In this document: positions 11,554-23,018 of the stretch, in pieces | Position numbering within the stretch: the stretch's first letter is position 1 | Layout: each line of letters starts with the position of its first letter | Source: Basidiobolus meristosporus CBS 931.73 | Lineage: Eukaryota > Basidiobolomycota > Basidiobolomycetes > Basidiobolales > Basidiobolaceae | Direction of reading: 5' to 3' | Assembly: GCA_002104905.1 (NCBI GenBank) | Contig: MCFE01000011.1 | Location: 62,001-126,000, forward strand | DNA length: 64,000 nt | Made by a program: the position numbers and the translations under genes | The notes under the pieces: model-generated | Seen by the model: only the letters and a program-made list of their open reading frames with translations | The model's database searches: none | What the model was told of the DNA's origin: nothing

Positions 11554-12414
11554 ATCTTAGAACTTCTCAAGTAGTAGGTTAAAGATATAATTCCAATCTA
11601 ATTCTCATTACATATCAGTTTATTGTAACAGCTTACCTTCATGTCATTCTTAATGTGTATAACAACTAATCAAGTAATGATTTGTACTTGATTTTTGATA
11701 CTTTCATCTCATTGCCTCGATAGTTAATGAAATAGTAAAGTCGTTTGCGAATACATAACATTCAGCAAATGTATTAGTGTCCATTTATCCCCGCCACAGT
11801 TCGCCCAGAATATTAGCAAAACCTTCAGATACATGCAGATATCTCTTCGACGTGGAATTCACCTAGACACCTGGTATCAACTGTTGCTGAGCATTTGCTG
11901 TATCTGATCCACCAAGATAGCTGGCCAACTCACAATCGATTGCATCTTGTTGGAAGTAAACTGGAGTGATTCGACGCATCGGCAACCGTGTGATTAAATG
12001 TGTACTCGGCCGTCTCCATCTGAAAATGCCATACACGGGTGGCAATGATATACATTATCGTTATACAGGAACAGTCACTCAGCTGACCCTAGAGCTGGTA
12101 AGTTACATACGAAACCATAGGATGACAATGAATACGTTTCTTCATGCTGCTTGCGTAACAAGTGTAATACAAAATCAATTATGCTTATTACCATTTAGGT
12201 TAATTAAATGAGCGAACCTTAGTGGTAGAATATCGAATTCAATGATGGCTCTGACAAATCCGATTTCTAGGGATTCGTTTAAGGAGAGATCTATAACTTG
12301 TTGTGTTGCTCGGTATTCTCCAAGCACCATATCGCGCATTTCTTTGCTCAAGCAGTCTTCCTTACAGTTTTGTTACGTATTCAGCCTTGCCCATAAAAGT
12401 TCGCTTGAATCGAT
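11554..12414. other. Intergenic with an unassigned short frame
   Basis: An AT-rich 3' region follows the NCS1 gene. A minus-strand frame of about 60 codons (11863-12045) with an upstream AG acceptor could be an exon, but I find no partner exons or family. The last 150 bases should contain the promoter of the CCCH-ankyrin gene. Confidence 0.4.
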
Positions 12415-13173
12415 ATGAATGAGCCGACGCTGTGCTACGTTGCAGGAGCAGGAGATCTTGAAAGACTTCAGGAGGAGCTTAGTCGCGCCACATGTAATCT
12501 TGAGGTTGTCGATTCCCAAGGCCTGACTGCACTAATGATTGCCGCGAAAGAAAACCAACTGGAATGTGTCCGAGTATTGATTCTTGCTGGCGCTGATCCC
12601 AACGCATATAACGAAAAAGGCACTGCCTCCGAATTCACTGCACATCCAGAGATTCTCCAGCTCCTGACCGATGCCAAAAACAGTGTTTTATCAAGGGGAT
12701 ATTCCCAAGCTACCTCACCTAGCACCCCTATCACTGGTTCACCCACAGCATGTCGTTTCTTTATGAAAGGCTACTGCCGCTTCGGCAATAAATGCAGATT
12801 CGCTCACCTTGGTTTGGACTATGGACAGCCAGAACCAATAATGAGTAGACCCACTTGTCGGTACTGGCTGCAAGGAAACTGCCGTTTTGGCCATCAATGT
12901 AGATATGAGCATCCAGTCACCGCTGGGCATGGTATTCATGCCCAACTGCCATATCCACTCCCCGTCGCATATGTGGCCATGTCCCCTCCAGTAGGCATGG
13001 AGGACACCCCCTACCAAGACCACAACACCAGTCATTTTATGTATGACAACGAGATTGAAGAGCGTATCGAGAATTTCGGGTTCACTGAGGAAGAAGTGGG
13101 GACTTTGTTATCATATGGGGTGATGCCTTGGGAGAACAATGCCTGGGAAATATTGGAGGCCATTCACAACTGA
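12415..13173 (+). CDS. Ankyrin-repeat and tandem CCCH zinc-finger protein
   Basis: A single-exon, 252-residue protein. Residues about 5-85 form two or three ankyrin repeats (AGAGDLERLQEEL, GLTALMIAAKENQLECVRVL, AGADPNAYNEKG). A Ser/Thr/Pro linker leads to two CCCH fingers of the C-x7-C-x5-C-x3-H type: Cys113, Cys121, Cys127, His131 and Cys148, Cys156, Cys162, His166. The C-terminal 40 residues (FTEEEVGTLLSYGV, ILEAI) resemble a small helical UBA/CUE-like motif, but that is only a suggestion. Tandem CCCH fingers of this spacing usually bind RNA, so a role in mRNA or chromatin regulation is likely. The ATG at 12415 begins directly with the first ankyrin helix. Confidence 0.85.
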   Translation: MNEPTLCYVAGAGDLERLQEELSRATCNLEVVDSQGLTALMIAAKENQLECVRVLILAGADPNAYNEKGTASEFTAHPEILQLLTDAKNSVLSRGYSQATSPSTPITGSPTACRFFMKGYCRFGNKCRFAHLGLDYGQPEPIMSRPTCRYWLQGNCRFGHQCRYEHPVTAGHGIHAQLPYPLPVAYVAMSPPVGMEDTPYQDHNTSHFMYDNEIEERIENFGFTEEEVGTLLSYGVMPWENNAWEILEAIHN

Positions 13174-14482
13174 GAGCTAATTGACCACCCAAACCCCAGT
13201 CACCGCGCGACGTTTACTCCCTGCAGGCCAACATCTACTTTATGCTGCTCTAACACTTCACTTCTCCATCTACTTGATATTTCTATTATTTCTCCACCGT
13301 CCCAGGCAATCGCTTGTCTACCAAGATGAGAGCTCATCCAGCAATCCGTCCCTGCGGTCTTCCGGGAAAACAATGTATTCCAGATATCAGAAGGCAACAG
13401 GCTTCTTGGAGCTGCCAATTGGAATCTTATGCTTAACGCCACATATCACAACATTGAATGCCTACCTATTTTATCATCTTTTACTATGTATAATAATTGA
13501 ATTCTGGTGATCCACTGCGATAGCTAGCGCCACGATGAAAACCATCCCATCCAATATCGATGAATTGTACCGGCCCCTGCGGAAGATAAAATTAGATTTG
13601 GACTCAGTTCTGGGAGCATTTTACCACTGTTTTCAAAGTTTCACCTCTAGCCACTTCACCATGGACCAGGCTCGGTGCAGCCATATTGCGCGGCACACCC
13701 AATGGCGGTGCCGACCGATTGTTGAAACGTAGTTTGGGACACACCCGTCAGCCAGTGACATTCGCAGCTGCTCGATCCCGCTCTCGCAGAGGATGGGGAG
13801 AATGGCTGCTGAAGGATCGTGCATCGTCTCGATTATGTTCCGCCCCGGAATATCGTGCCAAACGCCGATTTGGCCATGTTGCGTAGTCTCCCTGGTGGGT
13901 CGTGTCAGGATGCTCTCCAACATCACGAGCGATGTGCGACATGATCCACACTTATCGGAGTTTGCGAACTGCCACCAGAGAAAATGGAATGCTTTTTTCA
14001 GCGTGTCGTTTAACGTCGGATCCTGTTGAAATGTACGAGCGACGTTCATCAATTTTGATCCAATCTCTACATCGCAGCGGTGGGACATCCATTTTACGAG
14101 CCCGTTGCTCGTGTCAAATGTCGGCTCAAGCGTACGAGAGCTGCCCTATGTAACGATTGGTGGATTGAACCTCTGGTCGAGGAAATAGCACCCGAAAATG
14201 CACATATGGGCAGTGTTCGGGTGGATTTGTATCTGTAGATGGGAAGTTTATTTGGTTACTGATATGGATGGTGCTTGGGTTGGATAAAACTTCTGGAGAC
14301 CCATGAACGCTAAATGTTGTTGGTGTCATGGACGCCGTAATTATGCACCGATATTCTCCAAAACTTGTGCAGATTACTTAGACATAGGCAGTGGTAGTTG
14401 ACTAGTGGCGGCTGCTTTATTTATGGGACAGTCGGTCTGCTCCATTTCTGAAGACCCTTTCCAAGTCCGGCAAGGCGCTTGT
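13174..14482. other. Region with an open minus-strand frame of unknown nature
   Basis: Between the CCCH-ankyrin gene and the membrane protein there is a 151-codon minus-strand frame (13633-14088), with overlapping open frames on both strands. A possible acceptor (ACATAG, near 14150 on the minus strand) would extend it upstream. The predicted protein has amphipathic helices and Cys residues but no motif I can name. It may be an exon set of an unrecognised minus-strand gene or a decayed one. No function is proposed. Confidence 0.35.
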
Positions 14483-15040
14483 TCAATGCACAGAGTTATT
14501 CGGCAAAGTAAACATTGGCACACTGTTGGTGTTGTTGGGAGCGTTTGATGTGTGGGTAGGCTTGTAGGCATCGTCGCTCGTGGAGGACGTATGAGACGAA
14601 TGCCCCAGAGTGGAATTGGAGGGTCCCCAAGAATCTTGCTTGGCGGTCTTCTTCTTGGTAACTACCGTTGGCTGGACCAAAACAGGGGTGGCTTTCTGGT
14701 GAGGGCGGATGGTGGTTAGTGGGTGAAATAATGTCTGGTTCAGGGATCCGTCTGGTTTAATAAGAGTGGAGGTTAAATTAGAGTCGACCGGGACGAGGAT
14801 GATGGTATTCGTCGTTTCCGCCCTTCTCCGTTTATTATAGTAATTTGGAGAAGGTGAGCTTCTCATGCGCTCGTTGGAGTTTTTCGGCACGTAATGCCTA
14901 GTTGTGGTCCACCACAAAACCCTCGATACCAATGCCAGCAGTAACAACCCGATCAGAAGTATCACCACTGTAGCACATCTCCTTGACTGTATCGATCTCT
15001 GTGTCACAGCACTATCTGGGTCAGGTTTGGCAGCAACCAT
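14483..15040 (-). CDS. Small single-pass membrane protein, Ser/Thr/Asn-rich
   Basis: A single-exon, 185-residue frame starting at the ATG at 15040. A short N-terminal segment with several Arg precedes one strong membrane segment (TVVILLIGLLLLALVSRVLW, about residues 24-43). The remaining 140 residues are polar, rich in Ser, Thr, Asn and Pro, with several N-glycosylation sequons (NLTS, NQT, NST, NNT, NNS). This fits a type II or signal-anchor protein with a glycosylated outer or lumenal tail. I recognise no family; such proteins evolve fast and the call rests on composition and topology only. Confidence 0.55.
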   Translation of the reverse strand: MVAAKPDPDSAVTQRSIQSRRCATVVILLIGLLLLALVSRVLWWTTTRHYVPKNSNERMRSSPSPNYYNKRRRAETTNTIILVPVDSNLTSTLIKPDGSLNQTLFHPLTTIRPHQKATPVLVQPTVVTKKKTAKQDSWGPSNSTLGHSSHTSSTSDDAYKPTHTSNAPNNTNSVPMFTLPNNSVH

Positions 15041-15672
15041 CGTGAAAAACCGATGAAATGAAGCGAGGGGCCCAAACTTCTTTTAAAGAGGGGCGGGCGC
15101 CGGAATGTGGCTAGACTAGAGTAGGGCATGTTGGAAACAAAACGTTTGGCTTCATAATCGACTTCAAATCGACTCAAAGCCTCACTCCATATGCCCTGTG
15201 GCATTTCGGGTAAGAGGATCGCACCACATTGATGTTGCGAGACCGGGATTCCCATTGTTTTTGACGCTATTGCCACGGCTGTGCCGCCGAGGCTTTTCAT
15301 GCAGACATGAGAGGGTCCGGTGGAGAATACTCAGGCCCATGTTGCTCAATAAGAAGTGGTGGAAGTCGGAATTAGTGCGGGTGGTATACGTCTCCGATCG
15401 TTTGATGATCTCAAATCACATAGGTTGTGATCCTCTGTCCAAGTAGTATAGGCTAATCCGACCCAACCAACCAACACACCTTCGTGAGTAGCAGCTGAAA
15501 CGTCGATCTGAACGATGTTCTCAGGCCAAATCCATGGTACCAGCTCATGGGCTTGCCTTTCGATCATCACCTATTCTCAATGATGGAAATCTACAGTAGT
15601 GTTTATTGACTATTTCTACAAGGAAGCAAGGACAGGCTATATATGTTACAGTGACGAGACTACATCAACCTT
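15041..15672. other. Intergenic, no supported gene
   Basis: Lies between the convergently ordered minus-strand genes and probably holds the promoter of the membrane protein and the 3' end of the Ser/Pro-rich gene. Frames here are short shadows without family features. Confidence 0.4.
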
Positions 15673-16756
15673 TTAAGAAAGACTCATTTGACTAAAGGAG
15701 AGGCTTGCATTTTGGATGTTTATCAAGGAGTGTGCACGAATTTGCTTTCGGGCTGCAGCATTAGGAGGAGTGCTCGGCGCCGCACCGGGAGAGATTGCTT
15801 GACGTTTGTGAATGGGGTAAGGCTCGAACCGCTCCTCGAGCACTACAGTCCAAGGTCAATAAGAATCACACATCTCCATTAATGGGATGCCACTTACTTT
15901 TTCGTTTGGGTTGAGAGGGCGTTGAATTCCAAAATCCAGGGCTATAAGGTGTTAGTCCCGAGCTGGATGTGCAGGAGGACGTAGGGGATGGCGTGTTTTC
16001 TTCCCGATAGTAAGCCTTCGAGGGGTTATATTAGTCAACCTTCGACTGATACAAAAACAAAATGTTGCTGTACTTGGTTTTCCGGGTTCAGTTTGGAAGG
16101 AACATAGGTGGGGCTATCGGGGACCTTGTAGTACTTCGAGTAGAGTTCCTATTGAAAGTCGGTAAACTAGAGGCAAGTAAGGGGTGGGATGCGTTGAATT
16201 TACCAGCTCCTTGTCCTCTGTTTGCATTTCGTTCTCGTTCGTTTCGTGTGTGATCGCGTTCAGTTGGTTTTCATGAGTTATCTCCCTTTCGAGAGGATGT
16301 GCTTCTTCCTGGAATCCATAATATGTTGAGTGATGAGAATTCGCGACAAATGGCTGCTGCCAAACCGAACCTCCAAGGCTGATATGATGCGGAAAATCCC
16401 TTTGCTTTTCTTGCTCTAGTTAGAAATGGACGGTTTAGCCGGGTCTCCTCAACTATTTTGAAGGACCAACTTACCAATCTGCCACCTGCCCGAATAGGTG
16501 TCTTTGGCGAAGATAAGGGAGAAAGAATCGCCGACTTGGGGACTGAACTCTGGCTATCACTAGCAGGGCTCGGTGCTGATTCCATGGTATAACTTGCCGA
16601 AAGAGGAGGGACAATTATGGGTGAAGGGAAGCTGAAGCGGCTCTTCCGGGAAGAGGGGCGGCTGGAGGATAAAGGGACGAAGTGGAAGTTGTTTTTGTGG
16701 TTTAGCACAGAACCACCAGTATCTTTTGCGTTGGTTGGGCTGGTAGAATCGGACAT
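15673..16756 (-). CDS. Ser/Pro-rich protein of unknown function, 5 exons
   Basis: Splicing 16756-16486, 16415-16204, 16148-16074, 16015-15898 and 15842-15673 gives an unbroken 281-residue protein; all four introns are 55-70 bases with GT-AG ends and fitting phases. The N-terminal 90 residues are Ser/Pro-rich (SPLSSPKTPIRA, possible proline-directed kinase sites). The middle is Asn/Glu/His-rich. The end looks conserved: YYKVPDSPTYVPSKLNPENQ, then TPYSPGFWNSTPSQPKRKML, FEPYPIHKRQAISPG and a Ser-rich tail. The style, disordered with SP/TP sites and a short basic motif, suggests a nuclear or cell-cycle regulator, but I cannot name the family. The start at 16756 is the ATG directly before the Ser-rich stretch; an upstream in-frame ATG exists at 16801. 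Confidence 0.7.
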
Positions 16757-18201
16757 CAAGAGACAAATGACTATGGCCCAGTGGCCCATTGTCATTCTCA
16801 AATATGAGCTCAGAAAAATCCAACCGCCACGCCTCTATCCAATCAACCACCACGGGGATACATCACGAGTGCATTGGGTGAATGTTCAGGTAGAATCTTT
16901 CCATTTGGCTTGGAAAATTGACTTCATAGCATACGTGGGAAACAATCTCTCATTTGTACTTCTACAAATGAATTCCATCTTGACACAAATGAGGTCAAAT
17001 TAACCAATTTCTCGACATGAATAAAGCATTGTAAATCTCCAAATGATATTGCATCTACCTGCCATTGTACTCGGTCACATCATGGTTGGCCATGCTGAGG
17101 TCGGTACATGATATCAACCATCACCTATGAGGACATTGGTACACATCCCGTCCCCAGACCCCAGATAGTGCACCATTAGCCTATCAGTGAGAAAATTACA
17201 ACATCTCCGATACGTTGATGCTACATCCAGCCGTTCCGTTAGACTTGAGGCCTGGATCCCTGCGATGTCGCTGAGGATCTCCAAAGCAGTCCTAGCACCA
17301 AGATCAAGCGTTCTTTTTCAACTCTGCCACTTCTATAGTGTTGCCTGAATCTATTCACCGCCAGCAACCGTATGCATACTGAAATGATGCTCATATGAGA
17401 AGCGGTGGCGTAGAGTTAGGTTTCCAAACCCGCCTATAAGGGAGCCCGCCCACTATGCATGCAGGAATCCACATCATGCTCTAGATTCAGTATGTCTCGC
17501 ATCTCATGACCAGATTAGTGCTGATCCATAGCCAATGTCTTTCATTTGGCTTGTTGGCGATTTTCGGCTAGTCATGGGATACTTTTGTATATCAACCGCT
17601 CTATTGACTAATTCATAGGCTGCAGAATATTGGGGGCATTGTTGGATGAGCTAATGCATTAAACACTTAGTTAGCTGTTCTGTTGCTTGCGCAAAGCAAG
17701 ACTAATACATCCTATGAAATCGATTTCTATCAACCAGACACATGTATTTGTTATGTGCTTGGAATTGAGGAGGGCCAATTGGTTAGGTGGTATATTTAAT
17801 AAGCCAACGAAATTAGCCATGAATTGCAATCACTAGGGTAGAAAGTATATCTAACATGTGCAGAGGCCAAAAGTACTGCCCTAGAGAAAAGCTTCTAGCA
17901 TCGCTGATTTTGGCCTACTAAAAGAATTGGTAATACATCACATGCAAGCAGCTTTGATTAGATGCCAAAGCTCATGTATCCTAGAGCAACCTGCCCACAC
18001 ATGTAACTCTTCCGCAGGCTAATTCACTTGGATTGGTTGCAAATTTTGTAATTACCTCTAGATACTCATTTAACTTAGTCACTTAGATAATAGTCTACAA
18101 ATCTTAGAGAATTCTGCTCAAATTCCTTGTTGGTACTAACTTGGGATTTTCATGTTCTGGGTACCTGATTTTTTGGTGAGAATATTCCAAGTTATCCAAA
18201 C
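16757..18201. other. Gene-poor boundary before the transposon core
   Basis: No coding signal is seen. At 18000-18200 there is a fragment of the family A LTR in the opposite orientation (ending in the GGTACC region near 18160), broken by the next LTR. The rest is AT-rich sequence without a recognised repeat. Confidence 0.4.
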
Positions 18202-18528
18202 TGTTGTAAGTCTTGGAAATATTGGAAGTGATTGGGAGTACAAGTAGATTATGTGGTTTTCACTTAATGATGTATTGAATGTAAGAGTGGTATTTATACC
18301 TTTACATGGTCTTGTCATCATAAACATGTAGAATAGGCTCAGAAAGGTCCCAAGAGAATGTGTGCAAAGTTTGGGGCTGTTGGGACAACTTTGAGAATTC
18401 TCATGTTTTGGGTACTGGATGTTTTGGTAAGAAAATATTCCAAGTAAGTCCCAATAAGGAATTTGGCCAGAGTTCCCTAAGATTCTTGGGTAATGATCAA
18501 AGTGACTAAGTTAGGTGAATATTTAGTT
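18202..18528 (-). repeat. Copia family A LTR (3' LTR of a minus-strand element)
   Basis: Begins TGTTGTAAGTCTTGG and follows the family A LTR consensus (TGTTGTAAGAG ... TTACAACA as read on this strand), with several changes and no clean far end. It is directly followed by antisense RNase H sequence, so it is the 3' LTR of a minus-strand element. Confidence 0.75.
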
Positions 18529-19140
18529 CCAGCATGAAAAGTTGGATTTCTACCTTATTGCTTACATCCCTGAGTATCTTGAAATAATACAATAGGGGCT
18601 TTTCAACATAAGCCCAAGTCTTTGGAAAGCTTTCTAAACCATGTTGCTTCTTTTGTTGCTTCACAGGCTGCCATCTACTCTGCTGCTGTGGTGGAAAGTG
18701 CTAAGGTTAGTTGCTTTCTTAAGTTCCATGAAATTGCTCCTTTACAGTAACAAAGGTGTATCCTGTGGCAGGTCTTTTGTCATCAAAATTGCATCCCCAA
18801 TCACCATTGGAGTACACCACAAGATCTGTTCTGAATCCTTATTAGTGTGCCTTAAGCAGATATCAGTAATTCCTCTGGAGTATCTAAAAATTGGCTTAAC
18901 TGCTATAATATAATCCAATCAATAGTTCTAATTATGCTGGCTGGCAACTCCTAATGAATATGAGATATTTTAACATGTTTCAAGCATGATATACATCCAA
19001 CTGCCAACCAAAGATTGAAAAGGAATTTTGGGCTTTTAAGTGGCATTAAGTTCTCTTGTTTGGTTGAGTATTGACCAAGTTACAGCTTATCCCCATTAGT
19101 GTAGCTACTGTTTACAGTCTTCCATTTGTTACTTCTCCTG
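18529..19140 (-). pseudogene. Copia family A RNase H fragment
   Basis: The antisense translation matches the RNase H end of the better-preserved element at 54361-54819 (regions around the STTEAEYMAA and GYSDADWG motifs), with stops and indels. It is cut off by the LTR starting at 19154. No intact frame remains. Confidence 0.7.
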
Positions 19141-19153
19141 TATATCTTGAATA

Positions 19154-19501
19154 TTTTGTAAAAATTTGCTATTCCACCTAAATATTCTCCTAGCTTAGTC
19201 ACTTAGATCACTACCTACAGATTCTATAGAATACTGACCAAATTCCTTGTTAGGATTTAGTAACAATATTTTCACCTAAATATTAGGTATCCAGAACATG
19301 AATATTCTCAAACCTGCCTAAACGGCCCCAAACTTTGCACACATGTTCTTGGGACCTTCCTGAAACTATTTGACAGGTTTGTTATACCAAGACCATGTAA
19401 AAGTATAACACTACTTTTACATTCAATAAATCATGAGGTGAAAACCACAGAATCTATTTATTCTCCCAATCACATCCAATATCTCCAAGACTCAGACAAC
19501 A
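19154..19501 (+). repeat. Copia family A 5' LTR
   Basis: A plus-oriented family A LTR ending CAGACAACA, directly followed by the primer-binding region and a gag ATG (TACTATGAGCCCC). Its length (348 bases) equals that of the other complete copies. Confidence 0.8.
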
Positions 19502-19505
19502 TACT

Positions 19506-21045
19506 ATGAGCCCCAAGCTGGCACTCTCTGCAATATCTGCCACTGCTATTACTGTAAATATTTCCCCTGCTGAAAAGTTGGATGGATCTAACTACCAAGT
19601 GTGGAGGTGAAGATGAAGATGCTGCTACAAGAAAGTGGCCTTTGGGATATTGTCATAGGAGAGAATACCCTCCAAAAGATGTGGGAGAGGAAGCCTTAAA
19701 GTACCAGAAGACAGAACAAAGTGACTTTAACTGTATTGCCTTAATGTCAAAGACAAATTGCCAATTCAATGCTCAGGAGTAAAAACAGCAAAGAATGCCT
19801 GGAAGGCATTAGAAGACACATACCAGTCATGTTCAGCTGCTAAGAAGATGTATCTTGGACAATAGTTCTTCACTACAGAGATGCTGCCAGGAGGAGAAAT
19901 GAACAATCTTATTAGCAGAATTACCCTGCAGGGGGATGAGATAGAATCTGTAGGCATGCCAATTACTGATGAGGATGTCATAGTTACCATCCTGAATAGC
20001 CTGATTGACAAGCTTTAGGGCCTTGTATCAGCCCTAGAGTCCAGAACTGCAGATTTGACCTGAAATTACATATATAGAAGGCTTCTGGATGAAGAACTGA
20101 GAAAATCAAGCACAAATAAGAAGGAAGAAGAAGATGCCTTAATAAGCAATGCTAACCAACAAAGGAGATACCAAGTGTTGTAAGAGTCTTGGAGATATTG
20201 GAAGTGATTGGGAGGACAAGTAGATTATGTGGTTTTCACTTGATGATTTATTGAATGTAAAAGTAGTATTTATACTTTTACCTGGTCTTGGCATAAAAAA
20301 CACGTAGAATAGGTTAAGAAAGTCCCAAGAACATGTGTGCAAAGTTTGGGGCTGTTTGGACAACTTTGAGAATTTTCATGTTCTGGGTACCTGGTATTTT
20401 GGTGAAAATATTCTAAGTAAATCCCAACAAGGAATTTGGTCAGTATTCTGTAGGATCTGAAGGTAATGATCTAAGTGACTAAGTTAGGTGAATATTTAGG
20501 TGAAATACAAATTTTTACAACACCAAGACCATTTAAAGGCAATAGAAACATGTTTTGCAATTACTGCAAAAGGAAAGGACACATATCAGTCTGGTACCTC
20601 AAAATGACATAGTCAGCAGAAGAAGCCTGGATATGGAAATGCTGCAACAACTGAAGATAGACTATTCATATCTTCACTAAATATGACCATAAACAAGGAT
20701 TCTCAGGTGTGGTATATTGACTCTGGAGCATCTCCACATTTTACACACCAAAAAGAACTTTTTATGCAATATCAGGGAATTTCAATTAATAAGGTCTTCA
20801 CAAGTGACAATGGAACACTTGATGCAGTTGGAGAAGGAGCTATACAAGTGAGCCTCAGAAGCAGTGAAGGAAGCCACACATTTACCTTCAAAGAAGTACC
20901 CTATGTACCAGAAATAGCTGAGAACATACCATCAATAAGCAAGTCCACTGCAAAAGGACTTGGTTTCAGCTTTGAGAGTTCTGGATGCAGGATCACTGAT
21001 CAAAATGAGAGATTCTGTATGTCCTACTATAATTACTGCAGTCTA
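19506..21045 (+). pseudogene. Copia family A gag-protease, interrupted and 3'-truncated
   Basis: The gag begins MSPKLALSAISATAITV at 19506 and follows the UBN2-type gag of the other family A copies, with frameshifts and stops (for example TAG in the first third). A solo LTR is inserted at 20176-20522. After it comes a zinc knuckle that starts Cys-Asn-Tyr-Cys but has lost its final Cys, then a protease frame (20683-21045) with an intact Asp-Ser-Gly-Ala site (WYIDSGASPHF). Downstream the element stops abruptly at an antisense integrase fragment. Confidence 0.8.
20176..20522 (-). repeat. Solo family A LTR with 5-base target duplication
   Basis: A complete 347-base LTR (TGTTGTAAGAG ... TTTTACAACA) in antisense orientation inside a gag gene. 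It is flanked on both sides by CCAAG (20171-20175 and 20523-20527), the expected 5-base duplication. Confidence 0.93.
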
Positions 21046-21237
21046 AAAGTATGCATTTTACACTTTTTTGCTTAAATTTTGATTGATATCTGGTCAGTTT
21101 CTTGGCATATGCAGTGCACCCAAGTATCCTTAGATGTTCTGCACTTGGCCTGCATCCAAACTATGCTCTAAAGGAAGTAGAATCATCAAGTATTCTGCTA
21201 TAACACCTATCTTTGTGATATATAGCTGCAGCACCTG
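21046..21237 (-). pseudogene. Copia integrase fragment, antisense
   Basis: Matches, on the minus strand, the integrase/GAG-pol region at about 56095-56280 (the block ending in TTCTGCCCA). It contains stops and is only a junction fragment. Confidence 0.6.
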
Positions 21238-21797
21238 ATGTTCTTTGCAAATATTCAGGAGGTATTCATGACAGAAGTGGCAACAACCAAGCATACGTTT
21301 GTAAGATGTATATGCTACCAGCAGTACATGGTATATGGCAACTTTGCAAGTATCACACTAAAAAGCCATAAAGTTGAGGTGATAGAAGTGTGTCAATTGT
21401 GGCAGGTGTGCGCATTTGTAGAGGTTAGTAAGCAGGAGGACATAGTTTTTTTTGATTTGAACTATATGTGGAATACCCAAGGTAGTAGTGGGTAAGCAAA
21501 TAAAGAAAGGTGATTCTACAATGGAATATATGAATTGCACAAGGGGAGGTAGAAAAAGGAAATACCACTTGGTAAATTGGTATGGTAGCATTATACAGAA
21601 CCAGTGGCAGGCTGTCATACTGCTGAGACAAAAGCCATCAGAGTCTTGCTGTGAGGCTGTCAAAATACCGTCAAGTTTCTTGCCATATAAGGCACTTGGA
21701 AGTCCTGGCAAACTGGATCCACTTAAAATAGTGATAGAGCTCTGAAAGACCGCAATAATAACATGCAAATATCTTCACAGCACCAATCAAAAATTGT
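21238..21797 (+). pseudogene. Plavaka/CACTA-like transposase fragment
   Basis: The plus-strand translation includes FANIQEVFMTEVATTKHTFV and NFASITLKSHK. The same block appears antisense at 39322-39800 and at 48340-48700. It is a broken piece of the DNA transposase family described at 23740-25373. It is interrupted after 21797 by a gypsy LTR and resumes at 22504. Confidence 0.6.
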
Positions 21798-21802
21798 CAA
21801 GT

Positions 21803-22498
21803 TGTTGTATCCAAGAGAAAGTGTAATAAAACTCTTGAATGGTTTAACTGAACCAAAGGGACAATTAAGTGCAGAATCTTAGAATTGTCAGAGAGTGGCG
21901 GAAATATTAGCAGAAAGATTCTGATCTAATATTGGTCTTGGATATAGCTGGGTTGGCTATAAAGACAATGATATTTGTTTGCTAGGCAGGCTAGGCTTGG
22001 TGTTCTTTGGAGTGCTAGATATACTAGGCTTGAATAGAAACTAGAACAGAATTGTTGGATTCTTATTTTTGCTGAGACAGAATCTTAATTTCATTGAGAC
22101 ACACACTAAACCAAAAGGTTCAGTAACTTTATTTATACTTTTCTGATCAAGTTGAATTAGTAAGCGCCAAGGGACTGGATTGATTGAAATCAATTTGGGT
22201 GTTCATAGGTGCATAAGATAAATGAAAATTACATCATCAATCAACTGATGTCTTGGCAACTGCACAGTGGTTGGATAGATCTCAGATGACTAATCACCTG
22301 GGAAGGCTTGGCAGATAGGTTGATAATGTAATGACCATTTGAAAATAGGTCAGGTGTGATAGCTAAAAATAGATTCTGAGGTGGGATAAAATAAACTGTA
22401 ACTGGGATTTGTAATGTTTGGGTTAGGGAAAATCAGTTAGGGTACTAGATTTTCAAACAGAGTAAAATTGGCCAAGTCTTGAATGTTGATGCACAACA
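21803..22498 (-). repeat. Solo Ty3/gypsy LTR with 5-base target duplication
   Basis: A 696-base LTR (TGTTGTATCC ... GCACAACA) antisense to the gypsy LTR at 35600-36295. CAAGT flanks it on both sides (21798-21802 and 22499-22503). The uninterrupted target is seen in another copy of the host repeat near 39255-39265, reverse strand. Confidence 0.92.
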
Positions 22499-22503
22499 CA
22501 AGT

Positions 22504-23018
22504 TTTATCCCTTTATTTGGCTGTAAAATTTGCAAAACACTGTCATAATGTGGTGGTGTATAGGTCCAAGGGAGAGATACGTCCAACACTTCTCAAGTGT
22601 CTTGTGTGTGGGGTGTTCACTGGGTGCGATAACCTCTGGCAAAAGCTTGCTAGGAATACTTGGGTTCTGTCTCTAATCTAATGTGAAGGGGAATAAAGCC
22701 ACAAGCTTGTCAAGGGAAAACTATTGAGCTACAATCCCCAACTTAGTTGGCGTCTTAACAAAAGTATGTGCTGGGTTCAGCATCCTTTGAGATGACAATG
22801 TACTAAAGATTTCAAAGTCAAAACAACTATAAACTCCACCAGCAGGGACTTGATGAGAATGCAGCTGTGGTCAATAGTTACAAAGACAGAAAAGTATCTT
22901 TGCCTGTACAAGAACAAACTTGGGAAAGAATCAAATATAATAAACAATAACTACTCTGAGAATTCCTCACAAGTAGTGCCTCCAAGGTCAGTTGGCTGTC
23001 AGCGCAGTTTCCTGGGAG
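22504..23018. other. Decayed repeat sequence
   Basis: The first 60 bases continue the transposase-linked repeat interrupted by the gypsy LTR. The rest is unassigned AT-rich sequence without a coding frame longer than chance. Confidence 0.4.

Noticed and set aside
13633-14088. Polysaccharide lyase-like similarity of the minus-strand frame
   Set aside because: A loose resemblance of one helical segment to family 8 lyases did not extend to the catalytic Asn/Trp or His/Tyr regions, so no function was assigned.
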